Origin: Ctenosaura bakeri
Lineage: Eukaryota > Chordata > Lepidosauria > Squamata > Iguanidae
Length of the DNA stretch: 64,000 bases
Assembly (NCBI GenBank): GCA_948474755.1
Contig: CAOLHI010000413.1
Coordinates: forward strand, 372,001-436,000
Direction: 5' to 3'
Shown: piece after piece, positions 1-10,607 of the stretch
Numbering within the stretch: the first letter of the stretch is position 1
Layout: each line of letters starts with the position of its first letter
Translations under genes and position numbers: made by a program
Notes under the pieces: model-generated
The model's input: only the letters and a program-made list of their open reading frames with translations
Told to the model about the DNA's origin: nothing
The model's database searches: none

Positions 1-58
1 AGATCAACACAGGATTAAATACAGAAAATGACAATAATATAAATATAGGAGCCAGTGA

Positions 59-250
59 AGTGCAGCTATAACTCTGGAGACCAGGGTTTGAATTCTCACC
101 TGGCCATGGAAACTCACTGGGTGACCTTGGGCAGGTCACACTCTCTCAGCAGCCTGAGAGGAAGGCAATAGCAAATCTCCTCTAGATAAATCTTTCCACA
201 GAAACCCTGGAAGAGGATTGCCATAACTGTGAGTTGACTTGAAGGCATAT
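59..250 (+). repeat. CORE-SINE (MIR-like core) copy
   Basis: The core phrase ctgggtgaccttgggcaggt is the CORE-SINE/MIR signature. It is followed by the usual 'ctctcagc..gaggaaggcaatagcaaa' stretch (with an 'agc' duplication) and the 3' end 'gacttgaaggca'. The same order recurs at 9700, 14352, 19406, 21570 (reverse) and 60590. Confidence 0.75.
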
Positions 251-1660
251 AAAAAAGAGAAAGTAAAGAATAAATTTCAAAAAAATAAAAAATAAAATTG
301 AAAGTGATTATCAATCAACTTGACCCTTTGAGAGTTATCCATGCCTGAGTCTTAACAAAGCTGTTAGATTTGTTCTGTAGATCTGTAGCATTGTTATGCA
401 TTTAAGAATACAACACATGCATTCATAGTGCCCAATTTTAAAATTGAGTTTCATGGTTGATGGGGAAGAAAAGGTCAGAACACACTTCTCCAAGAAAAAG
501 AGGGATTGCTTGCCAGTTGACAGTCCAAAATCAACTAAAAGACACCAAAAGAACTACTTCTTTAAAAGCAGGCTTGAACGGTTTCAAACAAAATCTTTCT
601 CCAAGGAAAGTGTTTTTATGCATCTGAAGAGGAACTGGATAGGGATGATAGGAGCTGTAGTCCAGTCCATCTAGAGGGCATCAGATTGGGGAAATGTGAC
701 CTGTGTGGCCAATATTTGATTGGGAGCCATTCAGGAGGTATGATCCAAACCTGCCCAGTTCATGTGCTTTGAACAGTTTAGAGCCCTCGGGTAAAGGGCA
801 AGATGAAAATCAGAGGAAATAGAATTGCAAAATAGAAACAATAGCAACTGATCTGCTTCCAGATCTGCTTCCGGAGCCTCCCAGTTCCTGGAGCTCTCTT
901 TGGGCCAAAACTGGGAAAAACCCCATGATTTCCATACTCTCCAACTGTCCGATTTAGCAGGTACAGTCCATTTAATCATCTGTTCTTCCTTATTAATACT
1001 TTTTCAACCATCTTCACCAGATTCTGATGTTGCTTGGCCGCAGCTTTCCCCATTGTCCTCTGCGAAATGCTAATGGCTATGGATTTCTAATCAGATCTTC
1101 ATTTTTGCCCCTTTCTTGAAATAAGACCCCAGCTGCACTGCATATCCCATAAACGTTAATATTATTTGGGTTTTAGAATGCATTTCCTTCCATCTCGTTT
1201 CTTTCCTGCTCAAGTCTATTCCCATATGTTTCATTTTATATCAGTCAGTTTTAGAAGTGAGAGTCTGCAAGTTGAGAATTGTTCTTCTTTTGAAAAGTTG
1301 TCTAATGCTTAGTAATGTTGAGCATTTTTCAAAATAAAATATTGCCAAGGCCATTGTTGAAGATGATAATACAATATCCTAGGTCTTCATGGTGAATCTC
1401 TAAACCTCCACTCTACTATCTTCTTTTGTGTAAAAAAGAAAATCCCAAATATTTGGAAAAGAAATCATGAGTTCAAGAATAGATGATGCATGCATGCATA
1501 TGTTAATTATGCATAATGCATTCTACTTTCTGATTGCAGAATTTGATTCTGTTTCAAAGGGACAGGGTTGGCACAAAATATTTATAGTCTTGTCAAGTTT
1601 CCTTGGACAAAGAAACATGCTTTTTAAAGGGACTGTTAACTCTCACAGCAACCTCGTGGC
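251..1660. other. Unassigned sequence downstream of the C20orf202-like gene
   Basis: AT-rich unique-looking DNA with no convincing exon or repeat. The first part below 1661 should hold the 3' UTR of the minus-strand gene, but I see no canonical AATAAA on that strand close to its stop; an ATTAAA-type signal (plus-strand tttaat, about 971) is only a weak candidate. Short open frames here look random. Confidence 0.4.
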
Positions 1661-1882
1661 TCATGGGAGAGAATTTCTTCTGCCCCTTTTGGCTTTGAGG
1701 GACCTTCTGGGTGGAACGGGGGCACCCATGTCTTCCGAACTGGAGCGAGCTCTGGATGCAAACTCATCTCTGCTTGGATCAGAGCTTTCCCAGTCTGCAC
1801 TTTCCACTTTCAGCTCTCTCAGAGCCGTGTGCAGTTGCAACAGCTTCTCCAACAACTGCTGGTCCTGCAGTTGCATTTCAAC
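1661..1882 (-). CDS. C20orf202: C20orf202-like FAM167-family protein, last coding exon
   Basis: Minus-strand terminal exon: the acceptor reads ctag at 1884-1883, the exon starts GTTGAAATGCAACTG at 1882 and ends with TGA at 1663-1661. It encodes 73 residues starting VEMQLQDQQLLEKLLQLH, followed by an acidic/serine region and a basic C-terminus ending RRNSLP. The EM.LQDQQL..L..L...L..LK pattern is the signature of the FAM167 family (FAM167A/B have the same phrase in their C-terminal half), an amphipathic helix of unknown biochemical role. It joins in frame (phase 0) to the exon at 5561-5626, giving a 95-residue protein. The neighbouring TMEM74B and PSMF1 recall human 20p13, where C20orf202 is the small FAM167-like gene next to TMEM74B; that is the basis for the symbol. 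The family assignment is strong. The orthology is inference from position and length. Confidence 0.8.
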   Translation of the reverse strand, partial: VEMQLQDQQLLEKLLQLHTALRELKVESADWESSDPSRDEFASRARSSSEDMGAPVPPRRSLKAKRGRRNSLP

Positions 1883-2128
1883 CTAGATAAGGAAACAAAA
1901 GATGAGAGAAGGATTTCAGTGCTAGCTGGGAATTGGCACGGTTATGCTGAATGTATTGTGGGGTTAGAGCCACATAGATCCAGTGAGGAGTGGTGGTCTG
2001 AGAGATGGACTAGAACTCCATATGACAATGTTACCCTGTATTCTGGGGATCCCAGGAGGGGTGCCCAAATAAACACATATGAACACAAGATGGGGAAATT
2101 AACTCGAGCACTCTCTTAAGCTAGCGAG

Positions 2129-2890
2129 AGGCAGGGTAACGTAGCAGGGATCTTGCAACCCTATGTATACAGCGTCAGGTCAGAAGAGCCATCAGGCAAG
2201 TTTTAAAACAGTAAAAATGATAGCTTTATTAAAGGACAAACAACAGAAAAGACAACACAAGTGCACAGCTAACTGGAAATTAGAAATGAGAGTTTTCGGG
2301 GGAAATGGGTGATACGACACCTTATCTCGTAGTCCTGGAGAAAAGCGGAGGGTTGCAGGGAGGAAAGCTCAGCGAGGTTCACTGAGGGGAGCTTGCCGGA
2401 CGCAACGGCAGCAAAGCGGTCTGGAAGTCAGGAGTGATCCAAGCGAGTGATCTGAAGGGCGAGCGATCCTAGGAGGGCTCGGAATCAGGGACCTTTTATA
2501 TAGGGTGGATTGTGCCTAGAGGTCATGCCATACTCAGTGAGAACAAAGGAAATTTGGAGTGGGACAAAAGCGTTGGAGAAGGTCAAGTTTTACATGATCA
2601 GCTTAGCGCAGGATAATAATAGTACAGCCAGTATGCAAATGGCTTAACATTGAAAGAGTGCCGGCTTGAGGCTGAGCGTCTTTGTGTAAAGTCGTGCTTA
2701 AGCAAGGTGTGTCTGCAAAAATGGTCCCTGAAGCAATGGAGTGGCGTTAATCTGCCTGCCTAAGTGGGGATTGGAGTGTCCAACCATTAACCGGCCGTGC
2801 CTGTTTACGTGCTTGTTCGGTGGCCTTGCAAACACGTGGAGCAGGGGGGCAGAGAAAGGTCAAGTGTAGGCCAAATAAGTTTGATATCAA
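2129..2890 (-). repeat. Putative LTR-like repeat
   Basis: Read on the minus strand, this block has a TATA-like box (cctatataaa, 2505-2496), then a GC-richer stretch, then an AATAAAG polyadenylation-like signal near 2228, and ends close to 'ccctatacatag..gttaccctgc'. That order fits a promoter-R-polyA LTR layout. The end motif (gggtaac.tagcagg.atctt..accctatgtatac) recurs at about 54788-54832, so it is a repeat family. The boundaries and target duplication were not established. Confidence 0.4.
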
Positions 2891-2924
2891 GGGATATCTA
2901 GTACTCTCACCAGATATGTCTGAA

Positions 2925-3010
2925 CTGTGGTAACAACAGAGTTTGAATCCTTGCTTGGCCATGGACGTCCACTGGGTGACTTTGGACAGGTCATGCTTTC
3001 TTAACCTCAG
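2925..3010 (+). repeat. CORE-SINE fragment
   Basis: Partial copy with 'gtttgaatccttgcttggcc', 'actgggtgactttggacagg' and a truncated 3' end. It lacks the downstream 'ggcaatggcaaa' segment. Confidence 0.55.
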
Positions 3011-3424
3011 TCTCTGTGGCTGAGGGTTTCTGGGTGCTGCAGTCCAAAAAAGTAAAAATACCAGGCTCTGAGGCTATCCCCATATATTCTCCATATTTCA
3101 CAAATGAACAGCAGTGTGACTTTTTGAACACCCCATTTCTCATCCACCCCACCTTTCTTGCTTTCTCCTTTCCCCTCCTTTTTAATACCATTCTTTAGCC
3201 TCACCATTTACTCTGTAGATCCTAGCAAACATCCTAAGGAATAAGAGCTTCACTATTCAGTTTCCTGGGATTGATGAGAAAACTCTGTGTGGTATCTGGT
3301 GTAGAATAAAGGAAGGACCCCCTGGATGCAAACTGTGAGATATATGTGAGGCTACCCATTCCAAACTCCCCATATTTTTTGTTTGCTAAACTCAAATTGT
3401 AATTCCCCAGTCCCAGGAGAATAA

Positions 3425-3537
3425 GGTCATTTCTGCACTACAATGTGATAGTGCCATTATTCCACTTTCAACATCCTCTGGAATTCTGGGGTTTGTAGTT
3501 TATTGAGGCGAAAGAACTCCCTGGCTGAGAATTCTAC
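3425..3537 (+). repeat. Palindromic element family, left-half fragment (older subtype)
   Basis: Begins ggtcatttctgcactacaat and carries the family phrase 'ccactttcaacatcctctgg'. It then has the longer asymmetric middle of the older subtype ('gaggcgaaagaactccctggctgagaattct'-like) and stops without a right arm. Confidence 0.6.
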
Positions 3538-3800
3538 TCTAGATATAATATGCTTTTTTTTGAAAAATGGAAAAATGGGATCTGCAGCTAACACATTCTA
3601 ACACATCTGTGGTAGGAACAGGTATACATTGGAAGCTGAGTGTTTCCTCGGTGAAATGTTAGCATGAGCTAACCTGCCTTCACTCTGCAACCTTGGGGGA
3701 ATCTTTGCTTGCAGTGGCAGAGACACCCCAGTTTCCACAATGCTTCATGAGCATCAGGTTAGTAGAGCAAAAGTTGTTGGACTTTGATGGGAAAGACCTG

Positions 3801-3977
3801 GGCCATTTCTGCACGAGTCTGTTATAGCGTGATGATTCCACTTTCAACCTCCTATGGAATCCTGGGGTTTGCAGTTTCGGGAGGGGCCAGCCGGCCCCTC
3901 CCGAAACTGCAAACCCCAGGATTCCATAGGAGGTTGAAAGTGGAATCATCACGCTATAACAGTCTAGTGCGGAAATG
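3801..3977. mobile_element. Palindromic MITE-like element, full copy
   Basis: A 177-bp near-perfect inverted repeat whose two halves meet at 'gggaggggccagccggcccctccc'. Private variants occur in both arms: 'aacctcctatgg' (most copies have 'aacatcc') pairs with 'ccataggaggtt', and 'agcgtgatgatt' pairs with 'aatcatcacgct'. It is non-coding; the two open frames across it are mirror translations of the same arms. Confidence 0.85.
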
Positions 3978-4239
3978 TCTCTGGTTTCAAATTCCCCTCC
4001 CATTTCAGAAGTTAGCCTTGGGTGAGTCACTGTTTATCAACCTAATCTAGCATACTGGGCTGTTGTGCAGAGAAAAGAGATTCACAATATTGTCCTAAGC
4101 ATTTCATGTTGCAATATGAAGACATTATCATCTGCTTACGCAGGTAGCAGAGGGAGTGGGGTCATAGCTGGCCAGATGAAGGAGGTTACCAGTGCGGATG
4201 TGAGATTTGCCACTTTGATGCCTGTCAGATTCCCCTTAT

Positions 4240-4690
4240 GTAGACTGACTGACTGATTGATTTCATTATTTATATACCACCTTTATCACAAGATCTCTGG
4301 ACAGCTTGCAATAATATTAATTTAACATTGCATGTGAAGGGGTTTTTGTGGGGCTGCTCTGGAACTCTCTTTCCAAGGTTACAATCCTGGCTTTCCATTT
4401 GCAGGGAAAATTTATATATATGTGTGTGTGTGTGTATATGTATCAACAGACTTTTGATGCATAGAACTGAAGGTTTTTTAAAGGAAGGGCTTTTAAAAAC
4501 TCTTTTAATTGTACTAGTTTTGAAAATTGCTTTGTAATGGTTTAATTGTATGTTTTAAATTGTTTTTAATCATTTAATTGCATATTGTTTTTTGTGTTTT
4601 TAAAAAGCCATGTTGCATTTGTTCTAATGTGGAAGCTGCCTTGAGTCCTAATTTTGAGAAAAAGGCACCATTATCATCATCATCATCATT
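4240..4690 (+). repeat. Non-LTR retroposon 3'-tail-like segment
   Basis: Low-complexity T/A-rich sequence ending with 'gctgccttgagtcctaattttgagaaaaaggc' and an ATC trinucleotide run. The closing phrase ('..ttgagtcc..ggagaaa.gc') is shared with 6970-7010 and 14100-14130, which look like LINE 3' ends. I cannot name the family. Confidence 0.4.
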
Positions 4691-5082
4691 TAACTTTCTA
4701 AAATCAGTCTATTTGAATAATTTAACCACTGAAAGGTTTAAAAAGTTTAAATAGTCAGAAGCCCTGTACGTGTAGGACGAGTTCACTACCCCCCAAGAGT
4801 ACAAGTTGTGGCAGAAATTCAAGAGGTGGGTCATTTACTGTTCAGCACCTGCTGTAAAGGTTCACCTGTTGAATTCCTGCCTGCTGTAGCAGAGCAGCTT
4901 TTTTCCTTGGGGTGAGGATGATGCTCCTTCAGTTTTGCAAATTGTCTCTAGATGACCCACAGAAGAGGAGACAGACTTTGGCCAGGCATTGGCCAAATCT
5001 GTTAGTTTCATATTTACTCACATTCCACTTGTGCAAACCTTAAGTTTTTTTCTTCCTGGTTATGGAGAAATTGGTGGTGGTA

Positions 5083-5086
5083 GTGG

Positions 5087-5125
<39 letters not shown>
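5083..5125. repeat. (GAT)n microsatellite
   Basis: About 14 uninterrupted GAT/ATG units inside the intron of the C20orf202-like gene. Confidence 0.9.
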
Positions 5126-5560
5126 CAACGAATAATTATTTCAATCAATGACCAAAAGAAGAAATCAGTGAATTTTAATTACTTCTTCAAAAATGACCAG
5201 AAAATGAAATTTGCTCCCATTTTCTTTGCTCAGAGTCAATTGCTGATTAACAGATATATAGCTGGATGAGGTTTAACTGGCTGTCTGCTATAGGTATTAA
5301 AGATGAGGAGCCTCTCAGGAATAAAAGGTGGCATCCCTAATCCAATGCATACAGAGATTCAGACCTAGGCTTTTAAGAGTTAAGCACAAAAATGCTCTGG
5401 ATCTGGCTGGAGGAAGCTATCACATTTGGTTAGTCCCACATTTGCCTTAAAAAAATGCTTCCAGTCCTTTTTACCCATGAATATGGAGACATTTGTGAAT
5501 GTTGGAAAATTCTGGCCCAAAAGCAATGGAAATAAAATCCTCCCCCATGCCATGACTTAC

Positions 5561-5626
5561 CAGTTCTCTCCTCAGCCATGCCAGGGCTTGTTCGATCTGC
5601 ACTTTCTGCTCGCTTTCCAAGGGCAT
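5561..5626 (-). CDS. C20orf202: C20orf202-like FAM167-family protein, first coding exon
   Basis: The minus-strand ATG at 5626-5624 opens 22 codons, MPLESEQKVQIEQALAWLRR plus EL, ending exactly at a consensus donor (ctg|gtaagt, GT at 5560-5559). The phrase IEQALAWLRREL followed by VEMQLQDQQL in the next exon reconstructs the continuous FAM167 motif (in FAM167A: I.EAIAWLRKEL.EMRLQDQQL), so the splice is well supported. The ATG lies directly after 'tgttttcagc', so it may be the first codon of an internal exon whose 5' UTR is spliced on, or the leader may simply continue upstream. The protein would be far shorter than FAM167A (about 214 residues), with only the helical core and a basic tail. Confidence 0.8.
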
Positions 5627-5689
5627 GCTGAAAACAGAGAGCTTTCAAGGAATGCCTCCAAGCACTGCTTGCTGGGGAGGGAATGAGAG

Positions 5690-5900
5690 TTGGAGAGGGC
5701 ACAGGGACCTTTGAGATTTTTCAGGCCGGCTCTTTTCTCTCACCGCTGCTCCTCTCCCAGCTATTCTGGAGCTCTTGCTAGCGGCTCCGCAGTCTCTCTG
5801 CCATGCAGCAGCACTGTGCCGCCAGCAGAACAGAAGCAACTGGTGATGACGCCTTGACTTTGAATGGGAGAGCTGCTTGTGTGGAACATGTGATTTTCCT
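5690..5900 (-). promoter_or_regulatory. Possible 5' region of the C20orf202-like gene
   Basis: Moderately GC-rich, repeat-free sequence directly upstream (minus-strand sense) of the first coding exon, flanked further right by a SINE. This is where a leader exon or promoter would be expected. I see no TATA box or clear donor that proves it. Confidence 0.3.
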
Positions 5901-6085
5901 CCCCCAGATTTACAGGCAGTGCCAGTTGGCACTTCCCATGTCACTGGGGTAGTGAATCCATTCCAGGTTTCAGCACTAACCCAAGTGTTGACAGCTAGTC
6001 CTCCCCCCATAGGCTTAGTGACAAGTGATCCAGCAATCGACCAGTCAATCAATCAATCAATCAATCTCTGTCCCACCACCCTCAC

Positions 6086-6300
6086 AGGTGGCGCAGTGGT
6101 TAAATACCAGTACTGCAAGCCGCAAGGTTGTGAGTTCGATCCTGTCGGGCTCCAAGGCTGACTCAGCCTTCCATCCTTCCGCAGGTCGGTAAAATGAGTA
6201 CCCAGCTTGTTGGGGGCATGTATAGAAATACATGCTATTTGTAAGTTGTTCGCTGCCTTGATCCATATGGAGAGGCGGGATACAAATAAATAAATAAAAA
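6086..6300 (+). mobile_element. tRNA-derived squamate SINE (S1)
   Basis: Has a pol III A box (ggtggcgcagtggttaaa) and B box (tgtgagttcgatcctgtcgg), then the SINE body 'ggtaaaatgagtacccagct', then the LINE-type tail 'gttcgctgccttgatccata..gagaggcgggatacaaa' ending in (aaat)n. It abuts a CR1 fragment at 6301. Confidence 0.9.
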
Positions 6301-6662
6301 TAGAAGGTTAAGAGGAGACATGATAGCCATGTTTAAATATTTGAAGGGATGCCATGTAGAGGAAGGAGAGGGCTTGTTTTCTGCTGCTCCAGAGACCAGG
6401 ACGAGGAGCAATGGATTCAAGCTGCAGGAAAGGAGATTCCACCTGAACCTCAGGAAGAACTTCCTGACAGTCAGGGCTGTCCGGCAGTGGAATCTGCTGC
6501 CTCAATGAACTGTGGTGGCGTCTCCTTCTTTGGAGGTTTTTAAGCAGAGGCTAGATGACCATCTGCCGGGAGTACTTTGAGGGTGTTCCTGCATGGCAGG
6601 GGGGTTGGACTGGATGGTCCCTGGGGTCTCTTCCAGCTCTACGATTCTATGATTCTATGATT
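6301..6662 (+). mobile_element. CR1 LINE 3' fragment
   Basis: Carries the CR1 3' ORF tail ('aggttaagaggagacatgat..', 'gattccacctgaacctcagg') and the 3' UTR 'ggttggactggatggtccct', ending with 'acgattctatgattctatga', the CR1 octamer terminus. 5'-truncated. Confidence 0.9.
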
Positions 6663-7024
6663 TGGTGGGAACACGGGAGATGGACTTCTCAGTGGCTGCC
6701 CCCAGCCTGTGGAACTCCCTTTCCAAAGAGGTTAGATTTTGGGACCCTCCCTGCCTACCTTCAGGAGACAGTTAAAGACATTCCTATTCCAGCAGACATT
6801 TAATATGTAATCTTTATATAGGATGGTGCTGGTTATTTTAATTGCTATTTAATAACTTTTTGTATGCTGTTTTTAATATGTATTTCAACATTGTTTTAAT
6901 CATAACTGATGTTTAATCTGTATTTTAGCTTTTGGATATTATAGTTTTTAATTATGCCTTTTTTATCTTTTTAAGCCACTTTGAGTCCCCTTGGGGAGAA
7001 AAGCAGGACAGAAATAAAGTTGAT

Positions 7025-7060
<36 letters not shown>

Positions 7061-7061
7061 G
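6663..7061 (+). repeat. L2-like LINE 3' end with (AAT)n tail
   Basis: The phrase 'ttctcagtggctgcccccag..ctgtggaactccc' translates to the (A)P.LWNS(L)P signature found at the C-terminus of L2-clade ORF2 proteins. An A/T-rich 3' UTR follows, then 'agccactttgagtcccctt..ggggagaaaagcaggacagaaata' and an AAT repeat. Related pieces lie at 13180, 31090 and 59890. Confidence 0.6.
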
Positions 7062-7510
7062 TACCACCTTATATCCAAGGATTTATGTGTGGTGTACAGT
7101 GATATCAAGGTACAGCAGTTTACAGCATTAAAAATATCTTTCAATAGAATAACTCTGGTTGAAGCTGCAAGTTATTCAGGCACTGGAAAGATGAACTGTT
7201 AAAAACGAACAAGAAAAACACTCCATTGCAATTGGCAAAAAAGGAGACAGTAAAATAATGCAATGCATGTCTCTGACCCAGAGAAACAGGGGGACAAGGA
7301 AAGCCTGCTGTGTCGCTATTTGCAACACAAATAAAAGTAAACCATGTTTCCCCACATGGATCTGATTCTGAGTCTGGTTTTGTCACATTTCCTATGTCAG
7401 TTTCTTTGAAAGATCTAAATCCCAAACACTATGATGCCAACTGAGTCAAAGTAATTTTAAAAGGTGAGAATTGGGAACTGGGAAATTAATATCTGTAGGG
7501 GTCTCCTGGT
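7062..7510. other. No gene recognised
   Basis: Unique-looking sequence between a LINE 3' end and a reversed CR1. Frames are short, and I see neither splice signals framing a conserved exon nor a repeat I can name. Confidence 0.4.
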
Positions 7511-7520
7511 TGTGGGGTGC

Positions 7521-7975
7521 ATTAATAGAGCTGGAAGAAACTCCAAGAGCCATCCAGTCCAACCCCATTCTGCCATTCAGGAATATACCATCAAAGCACT
7601 CCCAAGAGATAGCCATCCAGTCTTTGTTTAAAAACCTCCAAAGAAGGATACACCACCACACTCCCAGGCAGCAGTGTATTCCACTGTTGAACTGCTGTTT
7701 CCATCAAGAAATTTCTTCCAAATGTTTAGATAGAATCTCTTTCCTGAAGTTTGAAGTCATTGCTCTGTGTCCTGGTCTCCAGAGCAACAGAAAACAAGCT
7801 TGCTCCATCCTCCCTATGACATCGCTTCAAATATTTGAACATAGCTATCATGTCATCTTTTAACCTCCTCTTCTCCAGGCTAAACATATCCAGCTCCTTA
7901 AGCTGCTCCTCGTAGGGCACGGTTTCCAGACCCTTCACCATTTTGGTCACCCTCCTTTGGACACGTTCCGGATAA
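7521..7975 (-). mobile_element. CR1 LINE 3' fragment (reverse)
   Basis: Reverse-orientation CR1: 'gagctggaagaaactccaag', 'gccatccagtccaaccccat', then the complement of the ORF2 tail up to 'ccattttggtcaccctcctt'. Quite diverged. Confidence 0.85.
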
Positions 7976-8149
7976 ACACTTGTGACAAGACCCTGGCGAG
8001 TCTTTCCAGCAGTACATTTCAATGTGCTCAACAAGCAGGACGGCGCCATAGATGTCTTTTCCCAGTGCACTGATCTACAGCACCTTGGAAACCTTTCATT
8101 TGGTGCGCAGCCAGGCTGAAAAGATGGCACTGCCAGACGTAACAGTGGT

Positions 8150-8450
8150 GATGGTGCTCTGTTCTCATAGTTAAGTCTGACGCTCCAGGATCTTGGCACT
8201 CTTAAGACGACAGCTAAAACAACTTTAAAAGCTGCAACAATTTGCTTCATATAATACTGCATTTTATGTTTTTAATTTTGTTTTTAATTTGTTTTAATAA
8301 TTAATGTGTTTTAAGGGGATAGAAGGGTGGGTGGGTGGGGAGGATGGGGTACATTTTAATGTTTAATGTATTTATATATTCTTGTAATGCCGCCTCGATC
8401 CACTGGGAGAGGCGGATAAAAATAAATTTTATTATTTATTATGATTATTA
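8150..8450 (+). repeat. L2-like LINE 3' end fragment
   Basis: Contains 'cttaagacgacagctaaaac', then a 'gggtgggtgggtggggagga' stretch, then 'gccgcctcgatccactggga..gaggcggataaaaataaa'. The same order appears at the 3' end of the LINE at 51485-52130 and, in its last part, in the tails of the tRNA SINEs. Confidence 0.6.
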
Positions 8451-8804
8451 TTTACCAGAGGCCTAGCCTCCTTGAAATCTGTTCAGTTTTAAAATTAGAA
8501 TCCAATTATTGCTGTGTAGGGATAGGCAAGGGGGCTCTATAAGGCCCCTAGAAGAACTGAGGGAAGGCACACTAAACCCCCACCGAAAAGAAAAACAAAT
8601 AAAAACCCACCCAATTTTTTCCCTCCAAATGTCCCCCAGCAGTTTCAGAGGACTGTGGGTTTTTTCCCCCACCATGTCTTTTAAGCCCTTTGGGCCATGT
8701 TAGTCTCAGGAGAGGCCTTCCCCCCACCCCCAAAGTGGTAATGACCGGAAGTCACTTCCTAAAACCTTGGCAAAAATGCCTCCCATGTCTTCGGGAGGTG
8801 GGTA

Positions 8805-9196
8805 TTATCTTAGGGAGCTGGGGATGTTTAGCCTGGAGAAGAGAAGGTTAAGAGGTGACATGACAGCCTTGTTGAAATATTCGAAAGGATATCATATGGA
8901 GGATGGAGCCAGCTTGTTTTCTGCTGCTCAGGAGACTAGGACATGGAGCAATGGCTTCAAAATTCAGGAAAAGAGATTCCAGCTAAACATTAGGAAGAAA
9001 TTTCTAATGATAAGAGCAGTTTGATAGTGGAATGCACTGCTATGGTGAAGTCTCCTTCTTTGGAGGTTTTTCAATAGAGGCTGGATGGCCATCCGTCAGG
9101 ACTGCTTTGATTGTGCCTTCCTGAATGGCAGAATAGGGTTGGACTAGATGGCCCTTGGGATCTCTTCCAACTCTAGGATTCTATGATTCTATTGAG
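8805..9196 (+). mobile_element. CR1 LINE 3' fragment
   Basis: From 'agggagctggggatgtttag' through 'ggatggccatccgtcaggac' to the terminal 'ctctaggattctatgattct'. The ORF2 C-terminal frame is interrupted by substitutions. Confidence 0.88.
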
Positions 9197-9319
9197 GGGG
9201 TGAACAAAAGCAGCCTGGGACGTATGTGATCGAAAGCCAGCAGTCACTTTGCCCACCCCTGTCCTGGTGGGTGCTGGAGCACGGAAGCGAGGCTCATGGC
9301 GTGGTCGTCCAGCCTATCT

Positions 9320-9460
9320 GGAGATTACAAGTGGGGGGAAGGCTGGTGTTACCCTGACTGACAGTCTTTCCTAGGCCACCTTGGAGACTGAATCTGGGAC
9401 TTTGTGTGTGCAAAACAGATGCTCTACCACTGAGCGCCAGCCCACTGCGCCAGATAAGGA
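9320..9460 (-). repeat. tRNA-derived SINE fragment of a second type (reverse)
   Basis: Reverse complement shows an A-box-like 'gctcagtggtagagcatctg' followed by a decayed B-box-like 'agattcagtctcc'. This is a tRNA-like promoter unlike the 'ggcgcagtgg' SINE family elsewhere in the window. There is no intact tRNA structure. Confidence 0.45.
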
Positions 9461-9699
9461 GTGGGCTGTTGTGCTGGGTTTGGAGACCATTTTTATGCTC
9501 TAGGACTGAGACTGCCACATAGATCCCCGGCCATAGCAGCTTCATGTTCAGTATTGGTTTTGAAAGATGGGTTCTTTGGATATTACCCAGTGCAAAAACA
9601 GCCCTGTACCCTGTTTGGAGGGAGAATAATCTGTCATGGAAGCTATCAAGGGAAGCAACTCAGCTTAAAAAACAAAACACAAGAAAAAGTATGCTCAGC

Positions 9700-9915
9700 C
9701 TGGGACAGCCAGCATAGTGTTGTGGTCTGAATGTTGCACTGCAATCCCAGAGACCAGAGTTTGAAACCCCACTCAGCCATAAGAAACCAGTGGGTGACCT
9801 TGGGCAAGTCACACTCTCTCAGCCTCAGAGGAAGGCAATGGCAAACCTCCTCTAAACAGATCTTGCCAAGAGAAACCCAAGTTGGAAATGACCTGAAGGT
9901 CCACAACAACAACTA
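9700..9915 (+). repeat. CORE-SINE copy
   Basis: Has 'gtgggtgaccttgggcaagt', 'gaggaaggcaatggcaaacc', and the 3' terminus 'cctgaaggtccacaacaaca'. One of the best preserved CORE copies here. Confidence 0.75.
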
Positions 9916-10031
9916 GAAAGTAATCTGGGGGTTGGGGGTTCAAGGGCCACAGAAACAGATTTGGGGTCACCAGAAGCTGCAGTGTTGCTCTTTGCCCATC
10001 TGTGGACTAGATGGACAAAGAGCCTGAATTA

Positions 10032-10237
10032 GGCCATTTCTGCCCTGCACTGTTATAGTGCTATTTATTCCAGTTTCAACCTCCTGTGGAATTCTGGGTT
10101 TTGTAGTTTCCTGGGGCTAAAGAGCTTTTTGGCTGAGAATTCCAAATGTCCTTCCCTAAACTGCAAACCCCAGGATTCTGTAGGATGTTGAAAATGGAGT
10201 AATAATAGCACTATGACAGTGTAGGGCAGAAATGGCT
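10032..10237. mobile_element. Palindromic MITE-like element, older asymmetric copy
   Basis: Starts ggccatttctgccctgcact and ends with 'agggcagaaatggc'. It has the longer centre ('gctaaagagctttttggctgagaattcc') present only in the left half. TTA lies on both sides if the terminal base is allowed to vary, in agreement with a 3-bp duplication. Confidence 0.7.
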
Positions 10238-10411
10238 TTAATAAAAGGCCATTTTTAAAATGTTCCCAGCTACAGCTCTCGTGATGACAGCACTGGGAAG
10301 AAACAATCCTGTGCAATTCTCAGTCAGCTCCAATGACCTGTTGTGAGCTGTGGAGTTGTGTTGCCAAGGAGACCTTGCCACACACGGTTGTCATGATGCA
10401 AGGATGCCTTC

Positions 10412-10607
10412 TCACTTGTTGGCATGCAGCAGCACCTTTTCAAACTCCTGCTCTAATTTCCTTTTTCTTTCAGTAGCTAACACAAAATGTCTTTGAATGA
10501 ATGCAATTGAAGAAAGCAAAGGCTGAGGAATAATAGACGTCCTTGGGAAAAACATGTCCTGGGATGGAATGGAAGGAGACACCAGCCTCCGTCTCTTTGT
10601 CATAATC
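10412..10607 (-). CDS. Unrecognised gene, terminal coding exon
   Basis: Minus strand: a polypyrimidine tract and acceptor (ttcttattctccccagag) precede an open frame ending at TGA (10414-10412). It reads IMTKRRRLVSPSIPSQDMFF then a proline/serine region and a basic helical C-terminus TERKRKLEQEFEKVLLHANK. Two AGs are possible: the second (exon start 10607) restores frame with the upstream exon at 12740, giving ..LQALR-R-IMTKRRR.. and a 115-residue protein. The clean frame, the splice sites at both ends and the strongly charged end argue for a real gene on the same strand as the C20orf202-like gene. I do not recognise the family. Charge and heptad-like leucines suggest a short coiled coil, possibly nuclear because of the KRRR stretch; that is inference. 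Confidence 0.6.

Larger units (their letters stand above)
1883..5560 (-). other. Intron of the C20orf202-like gene
   Basis: The 3.7-kb intron between the two coding exons has GT at 5560-5559 (gtaagt) and AG at 1884-1883. It contains an LTR-like block (about 2129-2890), a CORE-SINE fragment (about 2925-3010), a partial and a full palindromic element, a LINE 3'-tail-like stretch near 4240-4690 and a GAT microsatellite. I saw no other supported exon inside it. Confidence 0.65.
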
